Positions 1 to 13,750 of a DNA stretch of 64,000 nucleotides are shown here, one piece after another. Each line of letters begins with the position of its first letter. Within the stretch, counting starts at the first letter, position 1. The stretch comes from Paragonimus westermani (lineage: Eukaryota; Platyhelminthes; Trematoda; Plagiorchiida; Troglotrematidae). The position numbers and the translations under genes were made by a program. The stretch spans positions 62,001-126,000 of the forward strand of contig QNGE01000778.1 of NCBI GenBank assembly GCA_008508345.1, given 5' to 3'. Below the pieces are notes generated by a model, which worked only from the letters and a program-made list of their open reading frames with translations, had not been told where the DNA came from and made no database searches.

Positions 1-2280
1 CTCACTGCATGTGTCCAAGTAAACGGATGGCGCCAACATGTTTTAGCGCCTACTAGACAAGACCACACTTTAAGTTTCATCTTCATCACAGGCATACCTT
101 CTGCCACTGCATCCGTTTTGGAACAATTCCCAGGAAGTGATCATAGCATAGTGAACTTCATGTTGGACCTGAAAACTGTTAAAGAGTGGACCGTCATACA
201 CTACCGTGAAACTAAATTCGTCGACTGGAACGTGTTCACCACACTGCTGAGATCTCTGGAATGGAGCACATGTTTGTACCCCCGATCTTAGTATTGCAAC
301 GAAAGCGTTCAATGAACACTTCAGGTCTTGCATGAACATATTAGCCCCTCAAAAGTCAAAACACCGTAATGTGTACGGCAACGGCATAATTCTCGCTCCA
401 AAGGAGCAAGGCAAGCCCAAAAGTCTTAAATCACGGCACCGGAAAACATGTGACTTCTCTCTTATCATTTAAATGCATAAAATGTTGAATGCAATTGAAT
501 ATAGAACGAAAATGCTCTACATGAGTGAAAAAGAACGTACGCTCAATAGCATAGATAAGAGCTCGCGGTTGATGCAGTTGATGAGACGCAGGGATAATGG
601 GAGAGACCCTGCCATCTCAGTAGTGATACTGCAGGACAAAAACACTGTAGATGATCCTGTAACAAACTGTGAGGTTTTTAACTCATGTTTAGCTGCCTCC
701 TTCATAATTGAGGGAAACATACTGCTTCCACCTCCTCTTGTAAGTACAAGTACGTTCCTAAGCCATATCCCTGTTGATGCAGGGCTCACACGCTCTCAGT
801 TAGCTACTATCAAAACTTCTCACCTACCTGGTCCTGATGGCATTCACCCTGTTGCTCTAAACTACAGAGAGGAAGGCATCCCTCTACTTCTGCTTAATAT
901 TAATACTCTTTCTCTAACATCAGGTTCCCTCCTACCTCAGTGAAAAGACTCTACAATTAAGCCCCGTTATAAAAGTGGCTCGCGACATGAAGTCAGAAAT
1001 TATGGTCCCATTAACCATACTTCAATTTGTTCTAGGGTGTTGGAAAGAATAATAAAATGTCGCATGGTCGAATTCCTGTTATGGCGAGACCTTATATATC
1101 ACTCCCAGCATGGGTTTCTCAACAAGCGCTCTTGCATGACATGCCAGCTAGAATTTCCTGACCATGTGATAGAATCTACTGACGCCGGTGACGGATTACC
1201 ATTATACTGTTAGGCATGGCGAAGGCTTTCAATCGTGTGCCTCATAAGCGTCTTCTGCGCAAATTAGCATCCTTTGGTATATGTGATCCATTGCTTAGCT
1301 GGTTTTCTTCATACCTCACAGGCCGCACACAAACAATGAAAATAGGAGACAATATCTCAACCCCCAGACCAGTCACCAGTGGGGTGATACAAGGAAGTGT
1401 ACTGGGACCGTTACTTTTTCTCATTTATGTAAACGATATATGTCCAGTTATCAAGCATGGCAAACTATTCCTATTCGCTGATGATATCAAACTTGTTTAG
1501 AGCTTCCCTACCGGCAATCTAAATCGATGTTTAGAAATTATACGGAAGGACCTTATGTCATTACAGACTTGGTGCCAAATTTGGCTGATGGAATTTTCAG
1601 CCAATAAATCCTCTATCGTTGTGCATGGTTGTCACGTACCAGATGGCTCTATAAAGCTGGACGGTCACAGCATATCAACCGCCAACTCAGTGCGTGACCT
1701 GGGTTAACGCTACTCACACTCAGTCGACTTCGCAGAACATACATCTTCCCTAGGTGCTAAAAATAGACGGACGATAGGTTACACTGAACACTCATTCTTC
1801 CCACCTGCTGCACGATTACACCTTTATAAACTACGTGTACGACCCCAGCTTGAGCATTGCACGTTCATATATGGCCACCTGCGCAAGTCTGATAGGCTAA
1901 CTCTGGAAAGCCTCCGACGTGCATTCGTGAAAAGTTTATTGGGATATCCACCTTTTCTGAGCTACAGAGACCGCTGACGGACGCTCGCACTCGATTCTTT
2001 CTGGTTACGGTGACTCGAGCTTAACCTTTCACTCATGTTTAATCTGGTTTATGGCAATGAATTCACCGACAGATTAGCAACTAGCTTACAACACAGGCCG
2101 AAGTATAACCTCAGAAACAAGGACTTCACATTGGCAGCTGGTAAATCCCGGAAAAACTGCGTTCAAGTTTTGTCCTAGTAAAATATTCCCACATTTGGAA
2201 TGCAATTAGAGCCAGTAAGAATATACACCGATTCAATCGAAACTTTGGAACTATCCTAACAATGACGAACGTCATGTTCA
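1..2280 (+). mobile_element. Decayed non-LTR retrotransposon (LINE, CR1/Jockey-like)
   Basis: This is a relic of a LINE polyprotein read in shifting + frames, entering from beyond the left edge. Around 118-290 the translation has the endonuclease C-terminal hallmark GSDHSIVNF followed by a typical linker. Positions 473-943 give the connector and the RT entry motif PGPDGIHPVAL. Positions 1216-1500 carry [14 protein letters not shown] (motif A region, with the first Asp lost), [19 protein letters not shown] (motif B) and FADD (catalytic motif C, near 1474-1485). RT thumb and C-terminal sequence (LRVRPQLEH, YNLRNKDF) can be followed to about 2260. Frameshifts and stops (1498, 1707, 1977 and others) break it, so it cannot encode a working protein. 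The F-A-D-D motif and overall order fit the CR1/Jockey group; the exact clade is inference. No 3' tail or target duplication was identified. Confidence 0.88.
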
Positions 2281-4619
2281 TTTTCAAACTCTACTTGTCT
2301 CAGGACGTTATCTTTGAAAACAGTCCTAATAACACCTGACGTAATACCCTCTGTGTTGCGCTATATTACATCACGCACCCCTCGAACCAATCAGAACTAC
2401 AGATTTCAGGATGGATTTACTTTTAGACTTGCCAGCGAACAGGAAGACGTGTCTATAGCCAACACGTATAGGTGTCAATATGCATGCCCATTAGTAACAA
2501 CCCGATCATCCTGACACGTCATTACGCCATACTTATTGATAGCTTGTGTGTCTGTGTTGCAAACCACGACGCAAAATCTGGACATGCTAAAATCGTTAAA
2601 AGAAACTCAACCTGTTCGTCTCGTGACTGCATAATAACCTTGAGCCGCAACTCTTTCTTTTTCTACCCTGATAGACCACCGGACAACCTCTCGGTATTGG
2701 CAAACATTGTTCTCATTCTATATACCGTCTGTACAAAGATAAATGACATCTAAATTCGGCAATCATCGTTCACTAGGAATAGCTGATATTCGATCCACCT
2801 CCGCGTAATTTAATAACAGCCGTTCGCATGTGGTATAAATTTCATCAATTATCACAATGCTGTTAACGTCACATAGAAGGGTATGCCAGAATATCACATG
2901 TTCCATTGTTCGTCATAGCTCACATAGTCAGTTTTACGTTTTCCCGATTATGGAATGATTTCGCTCTCCATTCTTGGTTTCACTGATATATCCCGCGCGG
3001 GAAAACGTCCCACCCCGCCCGGACACTTAAAATTCCGGAATGGTTGAGCATATCGCGAATCCTCGAAATTCTCTGAAATATGAGCGAATAATGACGTCCG
3101 GTCGAGAGGTCCATGCGTCCCCCACCTTGCCTACATCATGAAAAATTTTCCACACATTTTCCCGGGAATATCTACATTGAATAATGAACAGAATCGTCAC
3201 CAATACATCCGCTCCATCCTGCAAGTGTAACATGCAGGCCAGCCGACTCTACTCTGGATGCCCGTGACTTCGCGGACCAACACTCGGGCAACGTGGACGC
3301 ACCCGGGGAGAGCGCTCTTCCGAAGTAGGGGTTCGAACAACAGTTCCGAAAAGAGAAACAATACGAACAAACATGAGCCGAAGGCGCAGTATGCTATGCA
3401 CACGAATTACACAAACGAAAGCTGAAACGGCACCGACAACACAGCAGCACGCCCCGTCACACAACTCAAATTCAATTCGTGCGCGCTCGCTGGTTTCGTT
3501 CGGGCGTTACAAAAGTGTATCACGCGACCGAAACTAGTTAGCGCACACGGATCGAATTTAAAGTGGTAATCGTTACACGGTTGTTTCGTCAACCTTTCAG
3601 ACCGTTACGTCAACGTTGTGCACGAGGATCTTGAACCAACGGACAGTCAGACAGACGAGCAGGGCACGTGTATTCAAACATAACTCCCTTTAATTTTGTA
3701 CCCTTATCCTTTTTGATATTCTGGTATTGCCGCGTGTTGCGTAGTATATCTTTGGTCATAATCTCCCTCTGCTATTCTGGTTGCATGTTACACAAGCACC
3801 CTTTTTTGGAACGACCTTGAGCATTAGACCAGTGATCACTTTGTGGAGTCCCAATTGATATAAGAAATGAATCATTCTATTGGATTGTACAGACCCCAAG
3901 TACTATCGTTTCAGAACTATGTAGCTGGAAGTTTTCTTCCTGAGCTTGAATTTTCACTTCATATAATGTCTGTTTTTGACTATTTTGTTGCTCTGTTCAC
4001 ATAGCCCACTCGTTATATAATTTTCAAATTTGGTGTTCAAATGTGTTTATGCTTGAAAGTCTGTAGACTTATCACGCTCTCCTGAGCGTGTTTCTCACAA
4101 CTGCTTAGAGAAATATATCATTATTATAAGACTTCACGCCAATTATTGAAGTTTAGGTTCTAACACAAGTGTTATACTATCGGACGTTTTGAAATGAGCG
4201 CTGTGTAGTTTATCCCTGTTTCTTACTTTTGCAGATGATGCCACTCCCAACCGAAGACGAACGCTCCATGAGAACAACCTCAACGTTATGAACGGGCCTC
4301 GTTGTTATGATCCAACGATGGTTGTACACACTGTTGCTCCGTGTTCCATGCTGCAATATACGTGCTCGTCACTGCTTGCATTGTTCCGATATTGTGTGGA
4401 TTGTGTTAAGGATGGTTTGCGAGTCTTTGCAGTTCGGCCACTCATCACTGTACTTTGTCCGTTGCAGCTGTTGAGTGTCTTCGCTAGACACCGTCAATCG
4501 TCGATTGCAAACATATTATATTTGGCGTTGAGGACAAGATGTTGAGCAAAAATGATCACAGCCCTCCATGAGTGGAAAGCACGTGTGCGCAACTAACGGT
4601 TGTGGATGATCGTGGAGAG
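2281..4619. other. Unassigned; GC-rich block at about 2990-3660
   Basis: I see no supported gene. Open frames of 60-90 codons occur on both strands but have no recognisable motif and no codon pattern distinct from chance. The block near 2990-3660 is clearly richer in GC and CpG than its surroundings. It could be an old LTR or 5' region of the gypsy relic that follows, but no matching second copy was found. Confidence 0.4.
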
Positions 4620-7370
4620 TTCGGGCCATCACTCAGACAACCACACGTTTTCCATCCGGATGATGACTTTGAAAGTTGGGAGTTCGGCGTTACCATCTAC
4701 TTGGCTGACGTTCCTGAGTAAAACAGGGGGTCCCGCATTTCAAGCTTCTTGAGCAAGGAAGCAACTAAGATGTTCCGCACGACAGGCGTCCGCCTCACAC
4801 CCCCAGCAACAGTCACTTGGCAAACGCTACGCCAGTTATTCGGAGAACTGGAACTCCTGGCTGTCTACGGGGAAAAATTCTTCAGCCGCTGTCAGAGACA
4901 GGAGGAATGGATTGATTGTTTTCTGAGATCTTCGAGAGCTGGCTTCAAAGGCCTTCAAACACTTGACCTTCGTCGATTTCGAAGGAAACATTTGCGAACG
5001 GTTCTGCATGGACCTCCGGAACCGGGACCTGCGAAACATGTTCATTCTCAAACCAGCAGAGGATTTGTCGGTTGCTGTGAAAAAGGCGCGGGGTTGGGAG
5101 GCCCTTGAACGGGTAGACCAGAAGCGGGCTGCCGAGGATTCAGCTTGCTAGGCTTTCCGCCAATACTCCCACAACCGAAATCCGTTCTACTGACGATACC
5201 GACTAGCTGTCCCGGTACGTGGAAAGTTTTGGTATTGGAAGCGGTTCAGCAGACGCGCGTAACATTGTGGTCACAACCCACCGACTGGTTCGCGATTCTC
5301 AAAGGGTGAGTCCCTGACTTCGTATGAAGCGTTCTCTTCAGTTACCCCACCGGAATGTGTTGTTAATACGAAATCCTTATCCGTTGGGGGTAGCATTATT
5401 AAGGAGCCAGTTCTACTTTTAGTCGATACTGGAGCCTTATGCTCCTTGATACACTCGCGACTAGCAGCCAGGCTAACGAAGCACCGGACCGCTCCAGAAA
5501 CACCGGTGCGCTTGCTTGCCGCGAACGGTACCGAAATGCAGGTGGCGTCATCCCTATCCGGGTCATTTAGTGGAGAGCACCAGTTCCTCGCCTGCCATCA
5601 TTTCCAGTGGAAAGCCATTCTGGGAATGGAGTTCCTGGGCCGCTTTGGAGGCGCGGTGAACCTGGAAGACAGTCAACTGACCAATGAGTCTTGTCTAGTG
5701 GATCTAGGGAGAGGTCAACTGGCGGAAGTTTGTTTGACCGTTGACTCGAAAACGAAAACACCCTTTGAAAATGAAGCACTCAACCCCCTCAGCTTAGATG
5801 GAAGCTTATCACCAATGGCAACACAGGTGATTCACTTGTCTAAATTCAGGGATGTTTTGCAGTAGGTAATGACACACCCGACAGTACCAGCGTGGTTCAT
5901 CATGAAATGGACACGTCAGACCTTCGGCCGATACGCCGGACTCCACGGAGGACCCCCGTGCGTTACGAACAGCATTTGGATACGATGGTCACAGATATGT
6001 ACAAAAAACGCATTATCCGACCATCTGTTTTACTGCGGTCATCACCAGTTGTCCTGGTAAAAAAGAAAAATGAAGCCCCGAGGTTATGTGTTAACTACCG
6101 TGAGCTAAGTGAGATTACGGCTAAGGAATCGCTTCGCACACCACGTTTTGACGCCACTCTAGATGCCCTCCGCGGTGCGCAACGGTTTTTTGCCGTCGGA
6201 TTTGGCCTCTGGTTACTGGCAGATTGAGCGTAATGCGTCGTTCAATAGACTAAAAGAGAAATTGACGACACCACCAATAGTGGCCTTCCCGACGAAGCGG
6301 GAAACTTGTGCTAGATACCGATGCTAACAATGTGTCTGTTGGAGCGGTGATGTCCCAATAAACACCAGAAGGTGAAGTCGTGACTGCCTACGCCAGCCGT
6401 TGTCTGGAAAAGTGTGTAAGAAATTATAGCGCTACCCGTCGCAAACTACTGGCCTCAAACCATTTTTTGAAACACCCACAACCGTGCCTTCTGCGCAAAA
6501 CTTTTGAGGTACGTACAGATCACCAGTCGCTGCAGTGACCTCGAAACTCCCGTTACCCGGACGGTCAATTAGCACGCTGGCAAGAACGATTACAGGAGTA
6601 TCGTTTCGTTCGCGAGTACCGACGTGGGTCACGTCCTGGACATGCAAATGCCCTATCGAGAGTCACTGTTCTCAATGAGGTGAACACGACCCTGTTATAC
6701 GATGCTAGCACATCGTGGGCCGAAGACCAGTTGAATGATTCATATATAGCTAATATTTACCAGCTTCAGGCCAATGGTTTGTTGAAGCCATCCGCCATAG
6801 AGATGAAGCAGGAGCTGTTTGATGAACGAGCACTATGGGGTCATTGGAAGGATTCGAAACTGACCGATAGGGTCTTATACCGTATGGACCAGTCTGCTCC
6901 CAAGCTCATCATTCAGAAGTTGAAAGTGCAGTGGTGCTGTCAAAGATACACACCGAATTGGGTCACGCGGGTCAGTTGGAGACAGAAGCTGCTATCCGCC
7001 AGCGTTATTGGTGGCCAGGGATCCAGGCCGACGTGGCAACGCAGCGCTTGTCTTGTGAGGCATGTTCTGCCATTAAAAACCACACCAGGTCTTCGAGATC
7101 CACCGGAACCGGTGGAAACCGAACCCCCCGGACAAAGCGTAGACGTGGATATCATGAGTCCGCTGCCGTCAACCAAAAGGGGGGGATCACTACATATTGG
7201 TTCTGGTAGACTACTTCACGAAATGATCTGAGGCGATTTCTATTGAGCGACAAGATAGCTGCACTGTGGCTGCTGCAATTATCAACGGATGGATCATTAG
7301 ATATGGGACACCCGTTACGCTTCAATCAGACCAAGGCACAGCGTTCGAAAGTGTATCTGGGGTAACTGGT
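4620..7370 (+). mobile_element. Decayed Ty3/gypsy retrotransposon with internal RT deletion
   Basis: Gag, protease, RT, RNase H and integrase remnants follow each other in the order of a Ty3/gypsy element, in several frames. Gag-like sequence runs at about 4640-5150. The protease is at 5420-5650 with LVDTGA and a downstream AILGMEFL. RT begins near 5890 (PVVLVKKKN, LCVNYRELSEITAKESL) and reaches SGYWQIE near 6208-6230. It then jumps straight to the post-RT connection sequence FNRLKEKLTTPPIVAFPTKR, so the palm with the catalytic Asp pair is missing. RNase H (DTDANNVSVGAVMSQ, then TDHQSL) spans about 6300-6660. Integrase zinc-binding sequence (HTELGHAG, CEAC) is near 6940-7070 and a core remnant (SDQGTAFES) near 7325-7355. 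Many stops and frameshifts make this a dead copy. No LTR pair could be matched. Confidence 0.85.
5446..5865 (+). pseudogene. Retroviral-type aspartic protease fragment of the gypsy relic
   Basis: The open frame begins just downstream of the active-site Asp-Thr-Gly (LVDTGALCSLI, in frame at about 5420-5455) and continues through the flap region to AILGMEFLGRFGGAV, the usual end of a gypsy protease. The frame upstream of 5446 reads on through the DTG, so the true domain starts earlier than the first start codon. In an intact element this domain cleaves the Gag-Pol polyprotein; here it sits in a dead copy. It is followed directly by the RT entry region in another frame. Confidence 0.7.
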
Positions 7371-9871
7371 TTGAGTTAAAGCATCAGATGACCTGTTGTT
7401 AACAGGCTACAGCGTGTGCCTAATCTGGAAGGGCTTGACAGAACTCTTCGTAAAGTATTTACTATTCCATGGATCCAGACACAGATCCGTCAGACACATT
7501 ATAGGCCCCAAGCTGAATCTCCGGAAACTTTAGCCACCGACATCGTTGTAGCAGAGAGAGGGCACCGGTAACTGCTGGTGTTTGTGGTATTCAGCTGTTC
7601 ACTGCAAACCAAACTGTGTATAGTATGCATGAGGGATTGCGGTTGAGTTTCTCTCCTACTCATTCCTTTTCTCAAATTCAACATTAGCCGGCAGCCATCC
7701 GCCAACTTATGTGTTTCTGACCAGCCCACCGATGATTCTGGTGGATATAACTGTTGTCGGTCATCCCATATCCACTATTTTGTGTGACTTCTACTAATTC
7801 CAAGAAGTGACTTCATCCAGTTTACGTATCATGTAATTACGTTTGTGCCAGTAAATAATTTGCTGTCTACAAATGTACGAAAAAATCTGGTGTTTGGATA
7901 TTCAACGGACCTGAGTAGGATTACATCCAGTTGGTTTTGTTCAAAATGTTTGTTGCTGTGTCAGACGTTGAGATGAATCAAAGGACGAATGCACGTTGAT
8001 GGTAACCTAATTTTAGCGTAAACTGCTAAGTTTTTCCTTACCAGGAGTACAGGTGCACGAGCTCTTCGATAGAAAATTTATTGAAAGAAGATGCGTTGTT
8101 GTTTGCTATTATCTCAATGAAATTACATCCTATCATGTCGCATTAAGAAACAGTATTGCACCGCTTGCAACTTGTGACCGTCCTGTAGCGACTATAATAA
8201 ATGATATTTTGATAGTCGCATTCATCTGTACATTTTCTATGATTTTGATTTTGTACCTACTTTTGTTTTAGTCAAGCTACACAATTTGTAACATCCGTCC
8301 CGGGGCTAACACACAACTCGCTCCGTGCCTCGCTAGCTTGACGCGCCTCTCTGTACTCTCTATTTTCCAGGGTCGGTAATAATATACGAAGTCAACGCGC
8401 TGAGACTTGGCTTTTCACTGTCGATCGATTGTCGATAGTGCTAACTGACAGGGTTGTATTTTGTTGGATCAGTTCCAACAGTCCCGATATAACTATTGTG
8501 CGGAAAGAATCGCAGAGTTCACACAACACTTCAATTGTGATCCTTTTGTATATACATCCTCATTAAGTTGAACCCAGTCTGTAATAGTATCTCGGAGCAC
8601 ATATAACTTTTTCGACTGAAACAGGCAACTAGGAGTGAAAGAAATGTCAACCGACATAGATTGAATTACAGAAAACCCTACAATTTCTTTAATGAGCTGT
8701 GATAAGCTGACCACACACAATTTTAAACAGTGTTTGACGAACGAACCGATAATAAAACATATTGAGTTAACTCAGAATTTCGAAAACAAATCAGGCAAAC
8801 GCCTGTAATCGGTTAGTGATTGGATGCTTTTGGCGCCAAATGCTTAAATCACGGGTTTCCCACTGTAGCCAATCCACTTCCCCAAAGTTTCTTTGCAGCC
8901 CAAATCAGCATATACACAGTGGCTGATTACATTACTGTTAAACGGATGTCCAAAGACTAGAGCCTCAAATCTTCCTTACCAGATGAGGATTCGTCGCTTG
9001 CTTTTTAAAACAACTTTCCGTTGTTTTACCTACACCACCCGTCACACTTTATTGATAGTTTCTTTCTTAAAACACTGTCTGTGATATGGTGAGATGTCAA
9101 CATCACAAATGTATCTGAAATGTTTTCTGTGCATTAGAACAAACGATTTTCCTTCAGTGATCATGCTAGGTTTCAAAAATACTTCCAGCTTAAGCCGATA
9201 TACACGTTGAAGATAAAAAATTCGTGTTCAACTGTTGACGCTCCCTCTAAATTGCCGTATCTTGATTTTTGCACGGAATGTCAAAACAAGGACTTTTGCG
9301 TGTGTATTTTGGAATACATCAGTGGTCATCAAACTAAGTAGAGATTGGTTGCTGTTGTGTTTTACGACGTGAACTGTTGACCCTATGTATCTCACTTGGT
9401 TCTGTAGATATCCCATGAACCGTCGGCACACACACTGCGACGGTCAAAGATCAGGATGATATCAAACATTTCTGGTAATGTAGCTTGTCGGTCTACGATC
9501 CTTCCTAACCATAACAACAGAATACCAAACTCCACAGCGAGCCAATGTCTTACTGCTTCCATCACTCTAATAGTTCAGGCATTGCAGAAACGGAACAACA
9601 CAAGAAACCAAACTGAGTGATTCCGTCTAACCGAATTGTCGTAGATGGTTGCGAGCGATATGCGGAATACAAGTACTTCGAAGAGACACAACAGTCAACA
9701 CCGTGGAAAAGTGATTTGCTGAGACATGTGTAAGAAAGGTGCAGCTATCACTGTATAGGGTTGTGATAAATGGAGGATGTGACTGTCCACCAGACAACGT
9801 TTATCGTGGTGAAATTTCGTGTTCCCCTTATTTCACATGTTCAATTTTTATTTTAGATGAAACCCCAGTGT
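7371..9871. other. No gene seen; possible LTR-like fragment at about 8286-8470
   Basis: No coding sequence can be supported. At about 8286 a GC-rich block begins with TGTAACATCC, a start reminiscent of trematode gypsy LTRs, and runs about 180 bp. No matching second LTR, target duplication or PBS was found, so this is only a suggestion. Confidence 0.35.
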
Positions 9872-9964
9872 AAAAAGTCAGGGATTCGGCTGGATTCGAA
9901 CCAGCGACAAACACAGTATGCCCTAACGTGACAAGCGCCGTACCAGTTGAGCTACGTGGCCACA
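9872..9964 (-). mobile_element. tRNA-derived SINE head (family 2)
   Basis: On the minus strand the sequence has a consensus-like A box (TAGCTCAACTGG, 9954-9943). About 40 nt downstream lies a perfect B box (GGTTCGAATCC, 9902-9892) inside a 5-bp T-stem with a 7-nt loop. The acceptor and anticodon stems do not pair, so it is not a working tRNA gene. It is best read as the tRNA-related head of a SINE. A truncated relative lies at 59930-59985. The downstream body and tail were not delimited. Confidence 0.65.
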
Positions 9965-10009
9965 TCAGAGGCTCGGAAAATTCACATTTGGACTCTTTTA
10001 CACACCCGT

Positions 10010-13000
10010 TCACTGTCTCACATGGAATCCATCAAATAATCCAGGGGATTGATTGCCCCGGCAGGATTTCTTAATCAATTCACACCGGAGCACACCAACG
10101 TCATCGCTGAGCACATAAATCGCATTATAAGAAGCATACTGTGACTGTCGTTGCTTCTAATCCAGTTGGGTCTCATCTAAAATCATAAATCTGCCATACC
10201 ACTTATCAGTAATATAGTTTCCCTTTGGCTAAACATCTTGACCTGGAAGCTAAAATTTTCAGATATTATCAAAATGCACATAAGATGTATCAGTGTGCTA
10301 ACTCCAACTGCGTTTTGTGTCTTTGGCAGATTCGGTTTATTAGTGATTGAAGGTTGATATCTACTAAATCAAACAATAGATTCGGTGTATTTGCATGTTT
10401 AGGCAGAGTGGGGTCCTTTGTTGAGCATGGCTGAAAGTGTTGAAGGAATTGAGCAACTCAAACTCGAAGCCGGATTCGACACAGCACTGAAAACAGCTGC
10501 AGCTAATGAAGTTTCATTTTAACGTAAAATCCGTTTGAAAGTGTTATAGATACAGTAAACCAGATGATGCAATTAGGGTGTTCACCTCACCAGCAGTATT
10601 TCAAACGCGGATTATTACGTTCAAAGCACAGTTGCTTTTTTTCTATTAAATTCTCGGGCATTCCGTTTAATTACCTTTGGCTAACTCCGTGGTGTATAGT
10701 CACTCATGTGGTGGACTTCAAAAAGGAACTTGAATCACGTGACACTTCGTGAGAAAGAGAGGAAGTTCATGCGTGTTGATCTGTGTTCATTTTGTGCACT
10801 GAACCACCCTACAAAACAACACACATGAATGGCAGTAGTGCTCAGCACAACTCACCCAGATGTGACAGGTACGGCTCGGTAGCAGTTGTATCTTATGTAA
10901 ATTAGCTATAGTAGTTCTAAAGGCCCGAAGATAATGAAGTCAGGCTTGCAACTGGTCATCAGAATTCTATTTAACCGTCTGTGTCGAAACTGAGGGTTTA
11001 ATCAACACATTTCGCAATCCCCCATTAAAGTGTAGGATTTTGTTTACTTTTCAACCTGTTTTTAACTGTTCTTTTCTTTCTTCCCTTCGAAAACATTACC
11101 TTCCGCTTGGCTTATGTGGGAAATTAACACGTAATTTAAGAGTGCCTCAGTTTCCGTAAAAATGACCATCTTATCAAAACTGAGCTAATGATTACTCGGA
11201 TTCGAGTGCTCACTTCAACTGTATCATGTCTACGTCGTTAGATGAACTCATTATATGCGTTTAGTGTTGAATTCAAATGGCTATGCTTCAGTGTGAAGTG
11301 TTGTATTTAATTACTGACTGGATTAAGCTATTTCGAATAGTTTAAGAGATATCAGGCTGAATTGCAGCTATGGTGTTTAACCGCTTCAGAGCTGTAGCTA
11401 ACTTAGCAGAATTTCCAGGGTTGGTAAATCAACCGACAGCTGCATCCAGTCAATTTTTTAATTAGTTGGTCGGTAACAGGTTTTCATTTCCCTTAATAAG
11501 TTAGCTGCAAAAAAGAACTACCATTAATGTGTTAGTTCTTTATGAGATAATATAGGACGTAGGTGTCAGCTAACCTTGATTTCCTGATGCTGATCACTGT
11601 CTGCTCGTCTCGCCTCGGAAACCTTGCCTAACATTGCGGAAAATCTTTTCAACTTGTCTTACTGTTCATTCAGATCAGACCAAGCTAGATTACCAGTCTT
11701 TCTAATGTAATATCCATCAGGACTACGGCCCGGGTGGCATATACAGACAGGATGCAGCGAATTTTTCCAGATGCTTGTTAACGATACGGTGTTTGCACGA
11801 TACGCTGGAAAGATCTAGTTTCTGTGGCTCGGTCGGATTGTTTCGATCTTGCATGGCAGCTAACATTTTTGATGTGATTCACTGATGTAACTTCATTCAC
11901 TGTTTTGATAGTATTTTGATTGCAACATATGGGCAAAGTCACCAAGGGGGTTGAAAGGTTAAGTATCATATCTTTATCGTAACGTTGCTTTCTGTCCAAT
12001 CCATTCGTCAATAACACGTTAGACGCGACGTTCAAACCCTCTGACTGTTCTTTTTAAGTCTGGCCCCGATATTTTAAGACGGTTATTCTTTTGCCACAAC
12101 GTTACCACTAGCAATGTATTTATACTGAAACTGCCTCTTTAGGCTGAATCGAAATAAATTGGGCGCGTAATCTACCTACTAAGTCAAATGTATGCAAACA
12201 GTCTGCTGGCCAAACAAATAAACGATGATTAAATTGAACCAACTGGTGTTGATTACCTTACAATGGAAGGCTTGTTGAAGTTCGGTATACGTATTGGTGA
12301 ATTATATCAGGAAAGCTAATCGGTGTTGTCTGACAAACCAGATGGACTTTCACCTAGATTATTACTGAGACAGTTTTGTGCCAAGTAATCAGCTTTGTGA
12401 CTGGCCAGTCGTGTAAAAACGTATGGCAATCAAGTGCAACGATAAAGTACACAGCAGTATGGAAGCTTCATAGTGAAAACCTTTTTTTCCTCAAATATTC
12501 CACAAATTTCGGCTAGATCGATCGCGAAATCCAGCAGTTCACTTCGTACATTACAATCCTTAAGAATAACACTGTTGTTCGCGGACCGCCGGAAAGGACA
12601 GTAAAAACTGAAGCCATCGCGGGAAGAAACGATTGACAATGAAAGACGACCCAAATGCATCCCAGCGCCTAAACAATTTGGAACGGCACATAGTTTTTGT
12701 GTTGTGAAAAGGAGTTCAACATATTCATATGCCTACAAATCACAACTACTGCAAAACAAGAAGTTGGAGTAAACTTGTGAAACATGACGTTCTTCGAAGT
12801 TGCTAACTAATTAATTATATTGTCGAAGGCCACCACGGAAGCCGTAGTGTTCGAGAGTGTCAACAAAGTCATGTTTTGATCAAGAAGTGGTGTCTGGATA
12901 CGCTAAATTAAATAACTGGGTAAGATGGAGATAACAGTTTCTGGGACAACGTTATCGCACAGAAAATAACAAACCACTGGGGTGATCAGAGTTGTAAAGG

Positions 13001-13584
13001 ATTCCTAAGTAAAATTGGTAAGCTGAACACTTCGGATACAAGAGAAAGATTTTAAAGTGAACATGTACAGGGATGAAGGGATAGCATGGAAGACGAGCAA
13101 TCTTGGATCACTTAGGACTAAGGAGTTCCCAAACTCAATCTTGTTCAGCACTCGTTGGAAATTTCTTCAACATCCAAACAGGAACTCAAAAAGAAAACAG
13201 GTACACCCAAAATGTACAACTGTCTAATTTAGTGTGCCAAACAGAAGACATTTATTACTCTGTGCACAGTGTAGACGGCTTTAGATAAACGTCGCCGGTA
13301 TCCAGTGAAATTATAGTCTACGCAATCAAACATCAGTGATTATTTTTTAAAAAAAATCATGTTACTCACGATTCGTGAGTAGGCGTGAACAGGTTTAAAT
13401 TGCTCAGCAACTTAAAGGTGACATCTTTCCCCCCCGGTTGTCTATAGAATATCACAACGTTATTAAATCATTACATTAGAGCAACGGTCTGCAGACAATT
13501 TTATGGTGAATAAATATTTCATTTACGTTCTTTGTTTAATTTTGACCAAAAAGTCCGTTTCTCAGCCGCTTGTGAGACAATGTT
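10010..13584. other. Non-coding, AT-rich; nothing recognised
   Basis: Only short chance-length open frames are present. None shows a domain, signal peptide, splice context or transposon motif that I can recognise. Confidence 0.5.
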
Positions 13585-13750
13585 GTTTCAAACTGAACAC
13601 TCGATCGTAGCCTTCGCATTCAGATATGTCTTCCGGTCGACTTCAAAAGGGAGTATTAAGCTGGACTTTCGTCCCAAATGGAGCTCTTCAGTAGTGCAGA
13701 TGTCCTCATCCGGACCAAAATTTGCACCTACAAACACAGATGTCTATAAA
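13585..13750 (-). mobile_element. Hammerhead-type SINE relic (family 1), minus strand
   Basis: The reverse complement aligns with the intronic SINE at 41718-41940 over the ribozyme and tail portions: a gcactact start, the CTGAAGA core, GAAA, then AGACATATCTGAATGCGAAG-type tail sequence. The hammerhead core strings CUGANGA and GAAA survive at about 13653-13700. Helix II has a mismatch, and the cleavage-site side and stem I no longer pair. It is an old inactive copy, possibly of a separate subfamily because its box-B side resembles the relic at 63003-63178. Confidence 0.6.

Noticed and set aside
9892..9964. Functional tRNA gene
   Set aside because: A and B boxes and T-arm are good, but acceptor and anticodon stems do not form.
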